A stretch of DNA of 16,479 nucleotides from Bacillota bacterium (GTDB lineage Bacteria; Bacillota; Clostridia; Acetivibrionales; DSM-1351). The position numbers and the translations under genes were made by a program. The DNA is taken from positions 1 through 16,479 of the forward strand of contig JAEVZU010000153.1 in assembly GCA_023392075.1 (NCBI GenBank), written 5' to 3'. The notes under the pieces were generated by a model that saw only the letters and a list, made by a program, of their open reading frames with translations, was not told where the DNA came from and ran no database searches. This document shows, one piece after another, positions 1 through 7,423 of the stretch. Positions within the stretch are counted from its first letter, which is position 1. Each line of letters opens with the position of its first letter.

Positions 1-323
1 TAGGAGAATATGAGGGAAAGCCTGTCGGTTTTGCTCTTTTCTTTCATAACTTTTCTACTTTTTTGGGTCAGGCAGGTTTATACCTTGAGGATTTATATGT
101 AAAACCCGAAATGAGGGGAAAGGGAATGGGGAAGATTATGCTTGCCTTTCTTGCAGGGCTTGCACTGGAGAGAAACTGCGGACGTCTTGAATGGTGGGTG
201 CTTGACTGGAATGAGCCTTCCATAAGATTTTATAAAAAACTGGGTGCGGTTCCTATGGACGAGTGGACGGTTTACAGGGTAACCGGTGACAACTTGAAAG
301 TTTTGGGAGAAAAATTTAAATGA
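1..323 (+). CDS. GNAT-family N-acetyltransferase, diamine acetyltransferase-like (5'-truncated)
   Basis: This is the C-terminal part of a GCN5-related acetyltransferase, which would move an acetyl group from acetyl-CoA to an amine. The frame is open from base 3, and the residues before the TTG at 63 (ending FSTFLG) already read as family sequence, so the true start lies upstream of the window. The acetyl-CoA loop RGKGMG follows the typical strand LYLEDLYVKPE. Later come LEWWVLDWN and FYKKLGA, which close the GNAT fold. The LYLEDLYV and VLDWN wording resembles the spermidine/spermine or thialysine acetyltransferase branch, but the substrate is inferred only. Its stop overlaps the start of the next gene by 4 bases (ATGA), so the two are translationally coupled. 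Confidence 0.85.
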   Translation, partial: GEYEGKPVGFALFFHNFSTFLGQAGLYLEDLYVKPEMRGKGMGKIMLAFLAGLALERNCGRLEWWVLDWNEPSIRFYKKLGAVPMDEWTVYRVTGDNLKVLGEKFK

Positions 324-655
324 ATATTCAGATTTTTGGAACAAAAGGTTTTGATACTCAAAAGGCGGAGAGATACTTTAAAGAACGGAAAATCAGTTAT
401 CAGTATATCGACTTGAATAAATACGGGCTAAGCAAGGGTGAATTTGACAGCGTTAAATCAGCCGTCGGGCTAAAGGCTTTAATTAATGAGAAAAGCAAAG
501 AATATGAGCGCTTGAACATGAAGAATCTTGGGATTGGAAAAGCAGCAGAGGAAGTGCTTTTTAAAAATCCAAAGCTGTATAATTCACCCATAGTCAGAAA
601 CGGTAAAAAAGCTACGGTGGGTCATCAGCCGGATATATGGAAAGACTGGGAATAG
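320..655 (+). CDS. ArsC/Spx-family thioredoxin-fold protein lacking the active-site cysteine
   Basis: The 111-residue product has the length and layout of the ArsC/YffB/Spx family: an N-terminal beta strand (NIQIFGTKGFDTQKAERYF), a middle segment with LKALINEKSKEYERL, and a C-terminal part with LFKNPKLYNSPIVRNGKKATVG that matches the family's conserved 'P.LikRPiv..g....vG' stretch. Active arsenate reductases have a Cys directly after the first strand; here the spot reads GTKGFDTQKA and the protein contains no Cys. Arsenate reduction is therefore unlikely. A binding or regulatory role is possible but not shown. The gene overlaps the acetyltransferase gene by 4 bases, which suggests co-expression. 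Confidence 0.72.
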   Translation: MNIQIFGTKGFDTQKAERYFKERKISYQYIDLNKYGLSKGEFDSVKSAVGLKALINEKSKEYERLNMKNLGIGKAAEEVLFKNPKLYNSPIVRNGKKATVGHQPDIWKDWE

Positions 656-661
656 AGTTCT

Positions 662-673
662 GTTTCCGGAAAC
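662..673. repeat. 12-nt perfect palindrome in intergenic gap
   Basis: GTTTCCGGAAAC lies in the 54-nt gap between the ArsC-like gene and the kinase-like gene. It could be an operator or a small hairpin. The gap has no clear terminator and no convincing promoter, so a role is not established. Confidence 0.3.
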
Positions 674-709
674 GGGTTTTGTTGACATTATGAAAAAGCG
701 GAGGAGAGT

Positions 710-1252
710 ATGATCAGGCGAATACATATTCTTGGAGCGTCAGGTTCGGGTACAACTACTTTGGGAAGTGCTCTTGAGAAGGAGCTGGATTACAGGCACT
801 TCGACACGGATTCCTATTTTTGGCTGCCTTCATGGCCCCCCTTTCAAAACATCCGCCCGGCCGAAGACAGAAGAAAAATGCTTGGGCAGGATCTCCTGAC
901 TGTTGACAAATGGGTCCTGTCGGGTTCGTTATGCGGGTGGGGAGATGTGTTCATCCACAGCTTTGAGCTTGTGGTTTTTTTATGGCTTCCCGGCGATATA
1001 AGGATGTCCAGGCTTATTGAAAGAGAAAGACAGAGATATGGTAAGGAAGCTATGGAAGAAGGCGGAGAAATGTACCAAGCTTCAAAAGCGTTTATGGAAT
1101 GGGCTTCCAGGTATGATGAAGGCGGAATGGAAATCAGAAGCAAAACCTTGCACAAAGCGTGGCTGGCCGGCTTAAGCTGCCCTGTCCTCAGCCTTGAGGG
1201 GGATTTGTCGGTGGAGGAGCGGGTAAGTGCGGTCAGAGAGTTGTTATATTAA
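710..1252 (+). CDS. P-loop NTPase, adenylate-kinase-like (Walker A with Thr in place of Lys)
   Basis: The 180-residue protein starts with a hydrophobic strand and a P-loop, GASGSGTTT at residues 9-17, in the position of a nucleoside or adenylate kinase Walker A motif. The usual lysine of GxxGxGK[ST] is a threonine. From memory, this variant recurs in a group of Firmicute kinase-like proteins, so it may be a family trait. Later segments fit the small-kinase fold: HFDTDSYFW after the P-loop, WVLSGSLCGWGD and VVFLWLPGDIRMSRLIERE with an Arg-rich lid-like helix. The substrate is unknown. A strong ribosome site (GGAGGAGA) sits just before the ATG. No terminator was seen between it and the inverted repeat downstream. 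Confidence 0.72.
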   Translation: MIRRIHILGASGSGTTTLGSALEKELDYRHFDTDSYFWLPSWPPFQNIRPAEDRRKMLGQDLLTVDKWVLSGSLCGWGDVFIHSFELVVFLWLPGDIRMSRLIERERQRYGKEAMEEGGEMYQASKAFMEWASRYDEGGMEIRSKTLHKAWLAGLSCPVLSLEGDLSVEERVSAVRELLY

Positions 1253-1268
1253 ATTTAGCACAACACGT

Positions 1269-1303
1269 CAACTAAATATGACATCGGTTGTCATATTTAG
1301 TTG
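1269..1303. promoter_or_regulatory. 15-bp perfect inverted repeat overlapping a -35 element (operator-like)
   Basis: CAACTAAATATGACA at 1269-1283 is mirrored exactly by TGTCATATTTAGTTG at 1289-1303, with a 5-nt centre. The right arm covers most of the -35 element and the spacer of the promoter for the GyrI-like gene. This is where a repressor or a MerR-type activator dimer would bind. It lacks a U-tract on either side, so it is a poor terminator. The binding protein is not identifiable from the window. Confidence 0.55.
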
Positions 1304-1316
1304 CATATAATATCAT
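1288..1316 (+). promoter_or_regulatory. Sigma-A-type promoter of the GyrI-like gene
   Basis: TTGTCA (1288-1293), a 17-nt spacer and TATCAT (1311-1316). Each hexamer is one base off consensus. The predicted RNA start near 1323 leaves a short leader before the ribosome site at about 1332. Confidence 0.55.
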
Positions 1317-1347
1317 TAAGTTTATAAATTTAAGGAGATGGTATTAT

Positions 1348-1998
1348 ATGTCTGAAAAATTTGATTTCAAAAAAGAGTACAAGGATCTTTACATGCCTAA
1401 GGAAATCCCTGAGCAGATTGAAGTCCCCGCCATGAATTTCATTTGCGTCGACGGTGCAGGTGATCCCAATGGCAGTGAATATGAAAAGGCTGTCGGCATT
1501 CTTTACGGCATCACTTTTACAATTAAAATGTCAAAGATGAGCGGAGCCCAACCGGCAGGATATTTTGAATATGTGGTGCCGCCGCTTGAAGGCCTGTGGT
1601 GGTATGAAGACGGAGCGTTTGATTTCTACAGGCGTGACAACTGGCTTTGGACCTCAATGATAAGACAGCCTGATTTTGTGACTCCCGAGGTTTTTGAATG
1701 GGCTGTCCATACCTGCAGAAAGAAAAAACCTGAACTTGACGTTTCAAAGGCAAGGTTCGAGACATTTACCGAGGGATTGTGCGTTCAAATCCTCCACAGG
1801 GGACCATATGCAACCGAGCCGCAGTCTGTGGAACTGATGCGGCAGTTTATGGAGCAGAACGGGTTGAAGGACGCAACAGGTTTGCTGCGGAAGCATCACG
1901 AAATCTATCTGTCGGATCCCAGAAAAACTGCTCCCGACAAGCTTAGGACTGTTTTAAGGCATCCAGCGGAAAGAAATTCCCCGGGAAACAACCTGTGA
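1348..1998 (+). CDS. GyrI-like small-molecule-binding domain protein
   Basis: The 216-residue product resembles the stand-alone GyrI-like/effector-binding proteins (COG4832 type). Recognisable pieces are an N-terminal KEYKDLYMPKE, VPAMNFICVDGAGDPNG, then YFEYVVPPLEGLWWYE with its aromatic-rich pocket, and a C-terminal RKTAPDKLRTVLRHP close to the usual end of the family. Such proteins bind small hydrophobic compounds, and some hydrolyse or sequester them. The ATG at 1348 was preferred to an upstream TTG at 1288 because AAGGAGAT precedes it at normal distance, the domain begins there, and the TTG lies in the promoter -35. The operator-like repeat suggests inducible expression. The last 45 bases overlap the converging minus-strand gene. 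Confidence 0.8.
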   Translation: MSEKFDFKKEYKDLYMPKEIPEQIEVPAMNFICVDGAGDPNGSEYEKAVGILYGITFTIKMSKMSGAQPAGYFEYVVPPLEGLWWYEDGAFDFYRRDNWLWTSMIRQPDFVTPEVFEWAVHTCRKKKPELDVSKARFETFTEGLCVQILHRGPYATEPQSVELMRQFMEQNGLKDATGLLRKHHEIYLSDPRKTAPDKLRTVLRHPAERNSPGNNL

Positions 1999-2577
1999 CA
2001 GCCATACCAGATTATTAACACCATTCAGGCTGGAATACACCGAGATACTGATATCGGCAGAAAGCCATACAACCGCCGAGTAACAGATCACCTCCCTGGT
2101 TTTTGCCGGAAGCATTGCGATAAATCTTAACAGAGCAGGGTGGATGATGTAAACCAGAAAGAGAGACATTAGTCCCCAGATAATTGTATTCCTGAGACAG
2201 ATATATCCCATAAAATTACCAAAATCGCCGCTGTAATCCCAAAGACGTTTTGATGCCAATTTACTCAGAAGCAGTCCTGCAAATAATTCTACTACGGAGG
2301 TAATCAGGGAGGCACAAATAAAAACTAAAAACGGATGGGATTTGATATGATTGAGGACATAAACAACTAAAATTGATCCGAGCCCATATACTGCACACAG
2401 GGGGCCGATTAGAAACCCTCTTTTTACCAGATGCCCATGATATATTGACATATATATGGTTTCTGCCACCCAACCTGTAAATGAATATAAAAGAAAACAT
2501 ATAAAAAGGTTATTTAATTTTTCATTAAGGAATGACTTACCTGACAATTCATTCCTGAGCTTTACGACCAGATTCAT
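1954..2577 (-). CDS. Putative ABC-transporter type IV / CmpB-like integral membrane protein (PF06541-like)
   Basis: The 207-residue hydrophobic protein has about five or six membrane segments. It carries the signature layout of the PF06541 family: FLLYSFTGWVAETIYMSI, a loop with GHLVKRGFLIGPLCAVYGLG, a membrane helix, an acidic helix start VVELFAGLLLSKLASKRLWDYS, then FGNFMGYICLRNTIIWG and a final helix ending YIIHP. Transport has been proposed for the family but its biochemical function is not established. The start ATG has only a weak ribosome site, so the exact N-terminus is uncertain. The 3' end runs convergently into the GyrI-like gene and the two coding regions overlap by 45 bases. Confidence 0.75.
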   Translation of the reverse strand: MNLVVKLRNELSGKSFLNEKLNNLFICFLLYSFTGWVAETIYMSIYHGHLVKRGFLIGPLCAVYGLGSILVVYVLNHIKSHPFLVFICASLITSVVELFAGLLLSKLASKRLWDYSGDFGNFMGYICLRNTIIWGLMSLFLVYIIHPALLRFIAMLPAKTREVICYSAVVWLSADISISVYSSLNGVNNLVWLSQVVSRGISFRWMP

Positions 2578-2670
2578 TGTTTAGTAACCCCAATTTTGAT
2601 CCTTATATATGTATATTCAAAAGAACCGAAAAAATTGAAAGGTATATGCGGTCCATACTCCGGTCCAAGG

Positions 2671-2699
2671 TTGACATGGGAATTTTGCTTTGATAATAT
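2671..2699 (+). promoter_or_regulatory. Sigma-A-type promoter of the YgjP-like gene
   Basis: A perfect TTGACA (2671-2676), 17-nt spacer and TAATAT (2694-2699). The RNA would start near 2706, which rules out the TTG at 2690 as a start codon and supports the ATG at 2804. Confidence 0.55.
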
Positions 2700-2803
2700 C
2701 AGACTTATGGGCCGGCGGAATAAGCCCGGGCATAAGGCAATCCATCGCAGTTCAATATTTTTCGGGATGTGGTAAAGTGAAAAGATTTGAGGGCAATCAG
2801 TCT

Positions 2804-3526
2804 ATGGAATGTATAATAGTACTTGGAGGCAGGGAGTTAAAGTATACACTTAAAAGAACCGGCAGAAGGAGTATTGGGATTTCAATAGACAAAACAGGTG
2901 CTATTACTGTTACAGGACCATATGGGGTATCGGAAACCTCCATAAAAGGATTGCTTGAGAAAAAGGCTTCGTGGATATTGGACAAATTGGCTGCAATAGA
3001 AGCCGGAGCTGCCGGTTCAGGCAGTCCCAGAGCTTTTATCGACGGAGAAGGTTATCCTTATATGGGCAAAATTTATAAACTTAAACTTATTGAAGACCGG
3101 CTGCTGAAAATACCTGTAGTGAGACTTGGAGAAAACAGTCTTGAAATATACCATAAAGCTGCGGAAAAGCCGGAAAAACTTAAGGCTGTTTTGAAGCAAT
3201 GGTATGTAGCGCAGTTTGCCAAACAGCTTGAAAGCAAAGTAACTGCCTATTCAAAGAAAATGGGTGTATCACCGGGAAGAGTGTCCATACGTGAACAAAG
3301 AACACGTTGGGGCAGCTGCAGCTCCAGCGGAAACCTCAATTTTAACTGGAAGCTTGTCATGGCTCCGGTTGAAGTGCTGGATTATGTGGTAATTCACGAG
3401 CTATGCCATATGAAGGAATTAAATCATTCTTCAAACTTTTGGGCTTTAGTCGGAAAAGTCTGTCCTGACTACAAAAATTACAGGAAATGGCTGAAGGAAA
3501 ACGGAAATAAATTAACTATTGATTAA
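2804..3526 (+). CDS. YgjP-type zinc metallopeptidase-like protein (PF01863/DUF45)
   Basis: The 240-residue product has the family's N-terminal beta-rich part (RRSIGISIDKTGAITVTGP) and the C-terminal SprT/WLM-like metallopeptidase part. The zinc site reads HELCH at residues 198-202, with catalytic Glu199 and a likely third ligand, His208, in ELNHSSNFW. The upstream signature REQRTRWGSCSSSGNLNFNW (163-182) and the end YRKWLKENG are typical. The ATG at 2804 was chosen because GAGGG lies 10 nt upstream, the length fits the family (about 230-240 residues), and the longer frame begins inside the promoter -10. The cellular substrate of this family is not settled. A terminator follows directly, so the gene appears monocistronic. 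Confidence 0.88.
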   Translation: MECIIVLGGRELKYTLKRTGRRSIGISIDKTGAITVTGPYGVSETSIKGLLEKKASWILDKLAAIEAGAAGSGSPRAFIDGEGYPYMGKIYKLKLIEDRLLKIPVVRLGENSLEIYHKAAEKPEKLKAVLKQWYVAQFAKQLESKVTAYSKKMGVSPGRVSIREQRTRWGSCSSSGNLNFNWKLVMAPVEVLDYVVIHELCHMKELNHSSNFWALVGKVCPDYKNYRKWLKENGNKLTID

Positions 3527-3547
3527 TCTGAATTTGATTAAACTGGT

Positions 3548-3586
3548 ACTGACTGTTTTGAGCGGGTTAAAATAGTCAGTTTTTTT
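3548..3586 (+). terminator. Rho-independent terminator after the YgjP-like gene
   Basis: A 12-bp stem, ACTGACTGTTTT pairing with AAAATAGTCAGT (one G-U pair), with a 9-nt loop and followed by six or more T residues. Confidence 0.9.
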
Positions 3587-3601
3587 AGATAAGAATGTAC
3601 A

Positions 3602-3630
3602 TTGCCACAAGAGTTAAATGGTATTATACT
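3602..3630 (+). promoter_or_regulatory. Sigma-A-type promoter of the aldo/keto reductase gene
   Basis: TTGCCA (3602-3607), 17-nt spacer and TATACT (3625-3630). It leaves a leader of about 85 nt, in which no clear riboswitch fold was recognised. Confidence 0.6.
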
Positions 3631-3720
3631 TAACCTTGTATGAAGAAAACCACAAATTTTTTGTCTGCGAATGTTCAATAGTTGTTGTATTATTAAATTA
3701 TTGTAAGGATGGAGGTAAAA

Positions 3721-4821
3721 ATGATTTATAAAAAATACGGTAAAACCGGTAAAGACGTATCAGTGATAGGTTTTGGCGGAATGAGATTTCCAAAGACGGG
3801 TGATACCTACGATTATGATAAATGTGCTGAGATTGTTGTAAAGGCTAATGAATTTGGAGTCAACTATTTTGATACTGCCCCCTATTACTGTGATGATAAC
3901 AGTGAGTTTATCATGAGCCATGCTTTTAAAAGCATGAGAAAGCAGTTCTATGTCTCAACCAAAAGCAGCCAGAAAGATGGGGCAAAGCTCAGGGAGCAGC
4001 TTGAAACTTCTCTGAAGAGGATGAATCTTGAGAAAATCAACTTCTTTCATATCTGGTGTATTCTGAATATGGATGACTTTAAAAGCAGGATGGTTAGGGG
4101 AGGAGCTTATGAGGCAGCTCTCAAGGCCAAGGAAGAGGGACTTATAGAGCACATTGTCTTTTCAACTCATTGCAATGGTGATGAAATAGAAACCATAGTT
4201 AACGAAAATTTGTTTGAGGGGATGACCGTCGGCTATAATATTTTGAATTTTCCATTCAGACAAAAAGGACTGCAGGCTGCCTTCAAAAAAGGGCTGGGTG
4301 TGGCCGTAATGAACCCTCTGGGCGGAGGTTTGATTCCCCAAAAGGCTGAATATTTTGATTTCATCAGAAGCGAGGATGACAAAACTGTTGTGGATGCAGC
4401 TTTGAGATTTGATGCGTCCCATGATGAAATTACAACCGTACTGGCTGGAATGGGAAGTGTTGAAGAAGTTAAACAGAATTGCCATATAGGTGAAAATCTT
4501 AAAAAACTTGATGATAAGAAACTGAAGGAAATTGAAGGAAAGCTGTTTAATTCCATGGATAAGCTATGTACCGGCTGCCGTTACTGTGAACATTGTCCCA
4601 AGAAGATTCCGGTATCAAAATACATGCTGGCCTATAACAACAAGATACTTCAAAACCAGCAGGAGGTTTTAAATAATCTCAAAAACCATTGGGGCATCGA
4701 ATACAAGAAGGTTAAGGACTGCATTGAATGCGGCATTTGTGAAGGCAAATGTACCCAGCACCTTCCAATAATCGGCAGGCTCAAGGAGATCGGTGCCTGG
4801 GGAGATGCTGCCAACCAGTAA
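3721..4821 (+). CDS. Aldo/keto reductase with C-terminal double [4Fe-4S] ferredoxin domain
   Basis: The 366-residue protein joins an aldo/keto reductase barrel (about 1-275) to a ferredoxin-like tail. The barrel has GFGGMRFP at the start, FDTAPYY with Asp51 and Tyr55/56, Lys81 in STKSS, and His110, matching the D-Y-K-H catalytic tetrad. The tail has CTGCRYCEHC (Cys283, 286, 289, 292) and CIECGICEGKC (Cys334, 337, 340, 344). This architecture is common in anaerobic clostridia ('putative oxidoreductase of the aldo/keto reductase family') and suggests electron exchange between a carbonyl substrate and ferredoxin; the substrate is unknown. The ATG at 3721 was chosen over 3709 because the earlier ATG lies within the GGAGGT ribosome site. 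It is a single-gene unit with its own promoter and terminator. Confidence 0.9.
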   Translation: MIYKKYGKTGKDVSVIGFGGMRFPKTGDTYDYDKCAEIVVKANEFGVNYFDTAPYYCDDNSEFIMSHAFKSMRKQFYVSTKSSQKDGAKLREQLETSLKRMNLEKINFFHIWCILNMDDFKSRMVRGGAYEAALKAKEEGLIEHIVFSTHCNGDEIETIVNENLFEGMTVGYNILNFPFRQKGLQAAFKKGLGVAVMNPLGGGLIPQKAEYFDFIRSEDDKTVVDAALRFDASHDEITTVLAGMGSVEEVKQNCHIGENLKKLDDKKLKEIEGKLFNSMDKLCTGCRYCEHCPKKIPVSKYMLAYNNKILQNQQEVLNNLKNHWGIEYKKVKDCIECGICEGKCTQHLPIIGRLKEIGAWGDAANQ

Positions 4822-4877
4822 AGAGAACAATTTTAATTTGCAACCCCAAAATTCATTTAAATAGCTATTAGTGTTTG

Positions 4878-4902
4878 AAGCCTGCGAAAGCAGGCTTTTT
4901 TT
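4878..4902 (+). terminator. Rho-independent terminator after the aldo/keto reductase gene
   Basis: An 8-bp stem, AAGCCTGC with GCAGGCTT, closed by a GAAA tetraloop and followed by a run of T residues. It separates this gene from the hydrogenase operon. Confidence 0.95.
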
Positions 4903-4963
4903 CTATTCTTTTTCAAATACCTTATCTACAATAATTTTTCACGATTGTATTCCTATATAAACA

Positions 4964-4993
4964 TTGCTGATACCCAACCACAGGGCTTAAAAT
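4964..4993 (+). promoter_or_regulatory. Candidate sigma-A promoter of the hydC-hydB-hydA operon
   Basis: TTGCTG (4964-4969), 18-nt spacer and TAAAAT (4988-4993). It is weaker than the other promoters in the window, but a Rex-like box sits at the same offset downstream as in the sensor operon. A second possibility is TTGTAT (4945-4950) with TGATAC (4968-4973). Confidence 0.4.
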
Positions 4994-4997
4994 TACT

Positions 4998-5015
4998 GTG
5001 ATAAAAAAATAACAA
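4998..5015. promoter_or_regulatory. Rex-like operator, degenerate, upstream of hydCBA
   Basis: GTGATAAAAAAATAACAA aligns with the clostridial Rex consensus TTGTTAA-N4-TTAACAA at 11 of 14 specified positions. It starts 5 nt after the proposed -10, over the predicted transcription start, the same geometry as the much better box at 9517-9534. Binding by the NADH-sensing repressor Rex would couple hydrogenase expression to the NADH/NAD+ ratio. Confidence 0.4.
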
Positions 5016-5074
5016 AGTGTACCTGCTTTTAAGGCGAAAAATAAATGGCACGGGAAACAGAAATGGAGATAAAA

Positions 5075-5548
5075 ATGAACGATTCAAGGTTTGAAGTTGT
5101 CGACGGTATCTTAAAAAAATATGATAATAACAAATCATATCTGATTGCTGTTCTGCAGGAGATCCAGAATGAGTACAAGTACTTGCCGGAAGAACTGATG
5201 GAATATGTTGCAGTAAAGCTGGATGTCAATCTTTCAAAAATATTCAGTGTGGCAACCTTCTATGAAAATTTTTCACTTGTTCCCAAAGGAAAGTACATTA
5301 TCAAGGTCTGTGACGGTACAGCCTGTCATGTAAGGAAATCCATCCCCATATTGAATGCTATGAGAAAAGAACTCGGATTAAGTGACAGCAAGCATACAAC
5401 GGATGACATGCTGTTTACAGTTGAGACGGTATCCTGTCTGGGTGCCTGTGGACTGGCTCCGGTTATTACCATAAATGATAAGGTGTACGCAAAAATGACA
5501 CCCGATTCAACAACTGAAATATTAAGGACTTTAAGGAGTGAAGGATAA
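5075..5548 (+). CDS. hydC: Electron-bifurcating [FeFe]-hydrogenase subunit, NuoE-like (24 kDa) [2Fe-2S] protein
   Basis: The 157-residue product (from 5075) has a helical N-terminal part (YLIAVLQEIQNEYKYLPEE) and a thioredoxin-like ferredoxin domain. The four [2Fe-2S] ligands are Cys79 and Cys84 in VCDGTAC and Cys121 and Cys125 in SCLGAC. It matches the NuoE/HoxE family and, given its neighbours, the small subunit of the HydABC complex, which oxidises NADH and reduced ferredoxin together to make H2 in the cytoplasm. The ATG at 5075 has GGAGAT 5 nt upstream; an in-frame ATG at 5045, with weaker AAGGCG, would add 10 residues and cannot be excluded. The stop TAA shares one base with the hydB start, indicating tight coupling. 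Confidence 0.93.
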   Translation: MNDSRFEVVDGILKKYDNNKSYLIAVLQEIQNEYKYLPEELMEYVAVKLDVNLSKIFSVATFYENFSLVPKGKYIIKVCDGTACHVRKSIPILNAMRKELGLSDSKHTTDDMLFTVETVSCLGACGLAPVITINDKVYAKMTPDSTTEILRTLRSEG

Positions 5549-7419
5549 TGAAAATAAATAATCTCGAAGAATTAAATGCCTTTTCTGCCAAGTCATCAAA
5601 AGCTCTGGACAATCAGAAAAAAAAGGTTTTGATATGTGCCGGAACAGGTTGTGTTGCCGGGGGATCAATTGAAATATACAACAGGATCAGAGAGCTGATT
5701 GATGCACATGAACTTTTGGTTGATCTGGAACTGGATTATGAAAAAGAGGGAATAGGAGTCAAGAAAAGCGGTTGCCACGGTTTCTGTGAAATGGGTCCGC
5801 TTGTGAGAATTGAGCCTGAAAATTATTTGTATTTGAAAGTTCAGCTAGAGGACTGTGTTGAGATCGTTGAAAAGACACTCATTAACAATGAACCCATAGA
5901 ACGTCTTATGTACAGCTCTGAAAACCGTATTTATAAAGCACAGGAAGATATACCCTTTTATCACAAGCAGACAAGAATGGTTCTGAAAAACTGCGGGAGC
6001 ATAAATGCCGAATCTTTTGCGGAATATGTTGCAAAAGGCGGTTATGAAGCCCTTACCAAGGTACTGTTTGAGATGAAACCTGATGAGGTATGTCAGTCAA
6101 TTATTGACTCAAACCTCAGAGGAAGAGGGGGCGGAGGATATCCTGCCGGAAGAAAGTGGGCACAGGTGCTCAGACAGGACAGCGAAGTAAAATACGTTGT
6201 CTGTAACGGCGACGAGGGCGACCCGGGAGCCTTCATGGACAGAAGTATCATGGAAGGTGATCCCCACGGTGTGATTGAAGGCATGCTTATCGCAGGCTAT
6301 GCTACCAAAAGCACTGCCGGTTATATATATGTCAGAGCGGAATACCCGCTGGCGGTGGAAAGGCTGAGGATAGCCATAGAGGATGCCGGAAAGCATGGTT
6401 TGCTGGGACAGAACATATTAAATTCCGGCTTCTCCTTTGATATAAACATCAACAAGGGTGCAGGAGCCTTTGTTTGCGGAGAGGGCAGCGCATTAACCGC
6501 ATCCATAGAAGGTGAAAGAGGCATGCCGAGAGTCAAACCCCCAAGAACGGTTGAAAAAGGTTTGTGGCAGAAGCCTACGGTTCTCAACAATGTTGAAACC
6601 TTTGCTAACGTCCCTCTGGTAATAAAGAACGGAAGCAGCTGGTTCAAAGGTATCGGACCTGAAAACAGCCCCGGAACAAAAGCCTTTGCAATAACAGGTA
6701 ATGTTAACAACACAGGGCTTATAGAAGTACCTATGGGAACTACCCTGAGAGAAGTAATATTCGATATCGGAGGCGGCATAAAGGACGGAAAGAAATTCAA
6801 GGCTGTCCAGATAGGAGGTCCTTCAGGCGGATGTCTTACCGAAGAACATCTTGAGCTGCCGCTGGACTTTGATTCTCTGAAAAAGGTCGGAGCCATGATC
6901 GGTTCAGGCGGACTTGTTGTTATGGACGAAGATACTTGTATGGTCGAGGTTGCAAGGTTCTTTATGAACTTCACACAGAATGAGTCCTGCGGAAAATGTG
7001 TTCCCTGCAGGGAAGGCACCAAGAGAATGCTCGAGATACTTGAAAAAATCGTGGCAGGAAAAGGTACTGTCGAGGATCTTGATTTGCTGGAAGAGCTGGC
7101 CGACACCATAAGCAGCACGGCACTGTGCGGATTGGGCAAATCTGCTGCAAGTCCTGTGGTAAGTACTTTAAAGTATTTCAGAAATGAATATGTCGAACAT
7201 GTCGTTGATAAAAAATGTGTTACACATACTTGTAAGGCTATGGGTTCAATCGTAATTGAAAAGGAAAAATGCAAGGGCTGCAGCAAATGTGCAAGGCTTT
7301 GCCCTGTCCAGGCTATTGAGGGCAAAGTAAAAGAGCCTTACACCATTAACCGGAATAAATGTATCAAATGCGGTGCCTGTATCGAGGCTTGTGCATTTAA
7401 AGCTATAAAGGAGGCGTAA
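5548..7419 (+). CDS. hydB: Electron-bifurcating [FeFe]-hydrogenase subunit, NuoF-like NADH/FMN protein
   Basis: The 623-residue protein has the full HydB architecture. An N-terminal thioredoxin-like [2Fe-2S] domain carries Cys30, 35, 76 and 80. The FMN/NADH core has RGRGGGGYPAGRKW (191-204), CNGDEGDPGAFMDR (219-232) and GAGAFVCGEGSAL (304-316). The NuoF [4Fe-4S] site is ESCGKCVPC with Cys481, 484, 487 plus Cys527. A C-terminal double-cluster ferredoxin domain has Cys575, 578, 581, 585 and Cys605, 608, 611, 615. In characterised HydABC enzymes this subunit binds NADH and FMN and is central to bifurcation. The extra N- and C-terminal Fe-S domains separate it from complex I NuoF. It overlaps hydC by one base and is followed 4 nt later by hydA. 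Confidence 0.96.
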   Translation: MKINNLEELNAFSAKSSKALDNQKKKVLICAGTGCVAGGSIEIYNRIRELIDAHELLVDLELDYEKEGIGVKKSGCHGFCEMGPLVRIEPENYLYLKVQLEDCVEIVEKTLINNEPIERLMYSSENRIYKAQEDIPFYHKQTRMVLKNCGSINAESFAEYVAKGGYEALTKVLFEMKPDEVCQSIIDSNLRGRGGGGYPAGRKWAQVLRQDSEVKYVVCNGDEGDPGAFMDRSIMEGDPHGVIEGMLIAGYATKSTAGYIYVRAEYPLAVERLRIAIEDAGKHGLLGQNILNSGFSFDININKGAGAFVCGEGSALTASIEGERGMPRVKPPRTVEKGLWQKPTVLNNVETFANVPLVIKNGSSWFKGIGPENSPGTKAFAITGNVNNTGLIEVPMGTTLREVIFDIGGGIKDGKKFKAVQIGGPSGGCLTEEHLELPLDFDSLKKVGAMIGSGGLVVMDEDTCMVEVARFFMNFTQNESCGKCVPCREGTKRMLEILEKIVAGKGTVEDLDLLEELADTISSTALCGLGKSAASPVVSTLKYFRNEYVEHVVDKKCVTHTCKAMGSIVIEKEKCKGCSKCARLCPVQAIEGKVKEPYTINRNKCIKCGACIEACAFKAIKEA

Positions 7420-7423
7420 TTTT

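Noticed and set aside
2690..2803. N-terminal extension of the YgjP-like protein from the TTG at 2690
   Set aside because: The TTG sits across the promoter -10 region, and the family sequence and a GAGGG ribosome site begin at ATG 2804.
3661..3710. Possible Rex box in the aldo/keto reductase leader
   Set aside because: The AT-rich TTGTTGTATTATTAAATT stretch does not fit TTGTTAA-N4-TTAACAA well enough.
6321..7325. 334-codon open frame on the minus strand inside hydB
   Set aside because: It lies antisense to strongly supported hydB coding sequence, its product is Ser/Pro-rich with no recognisable domain, and it is explained by codon bias of the real gene.
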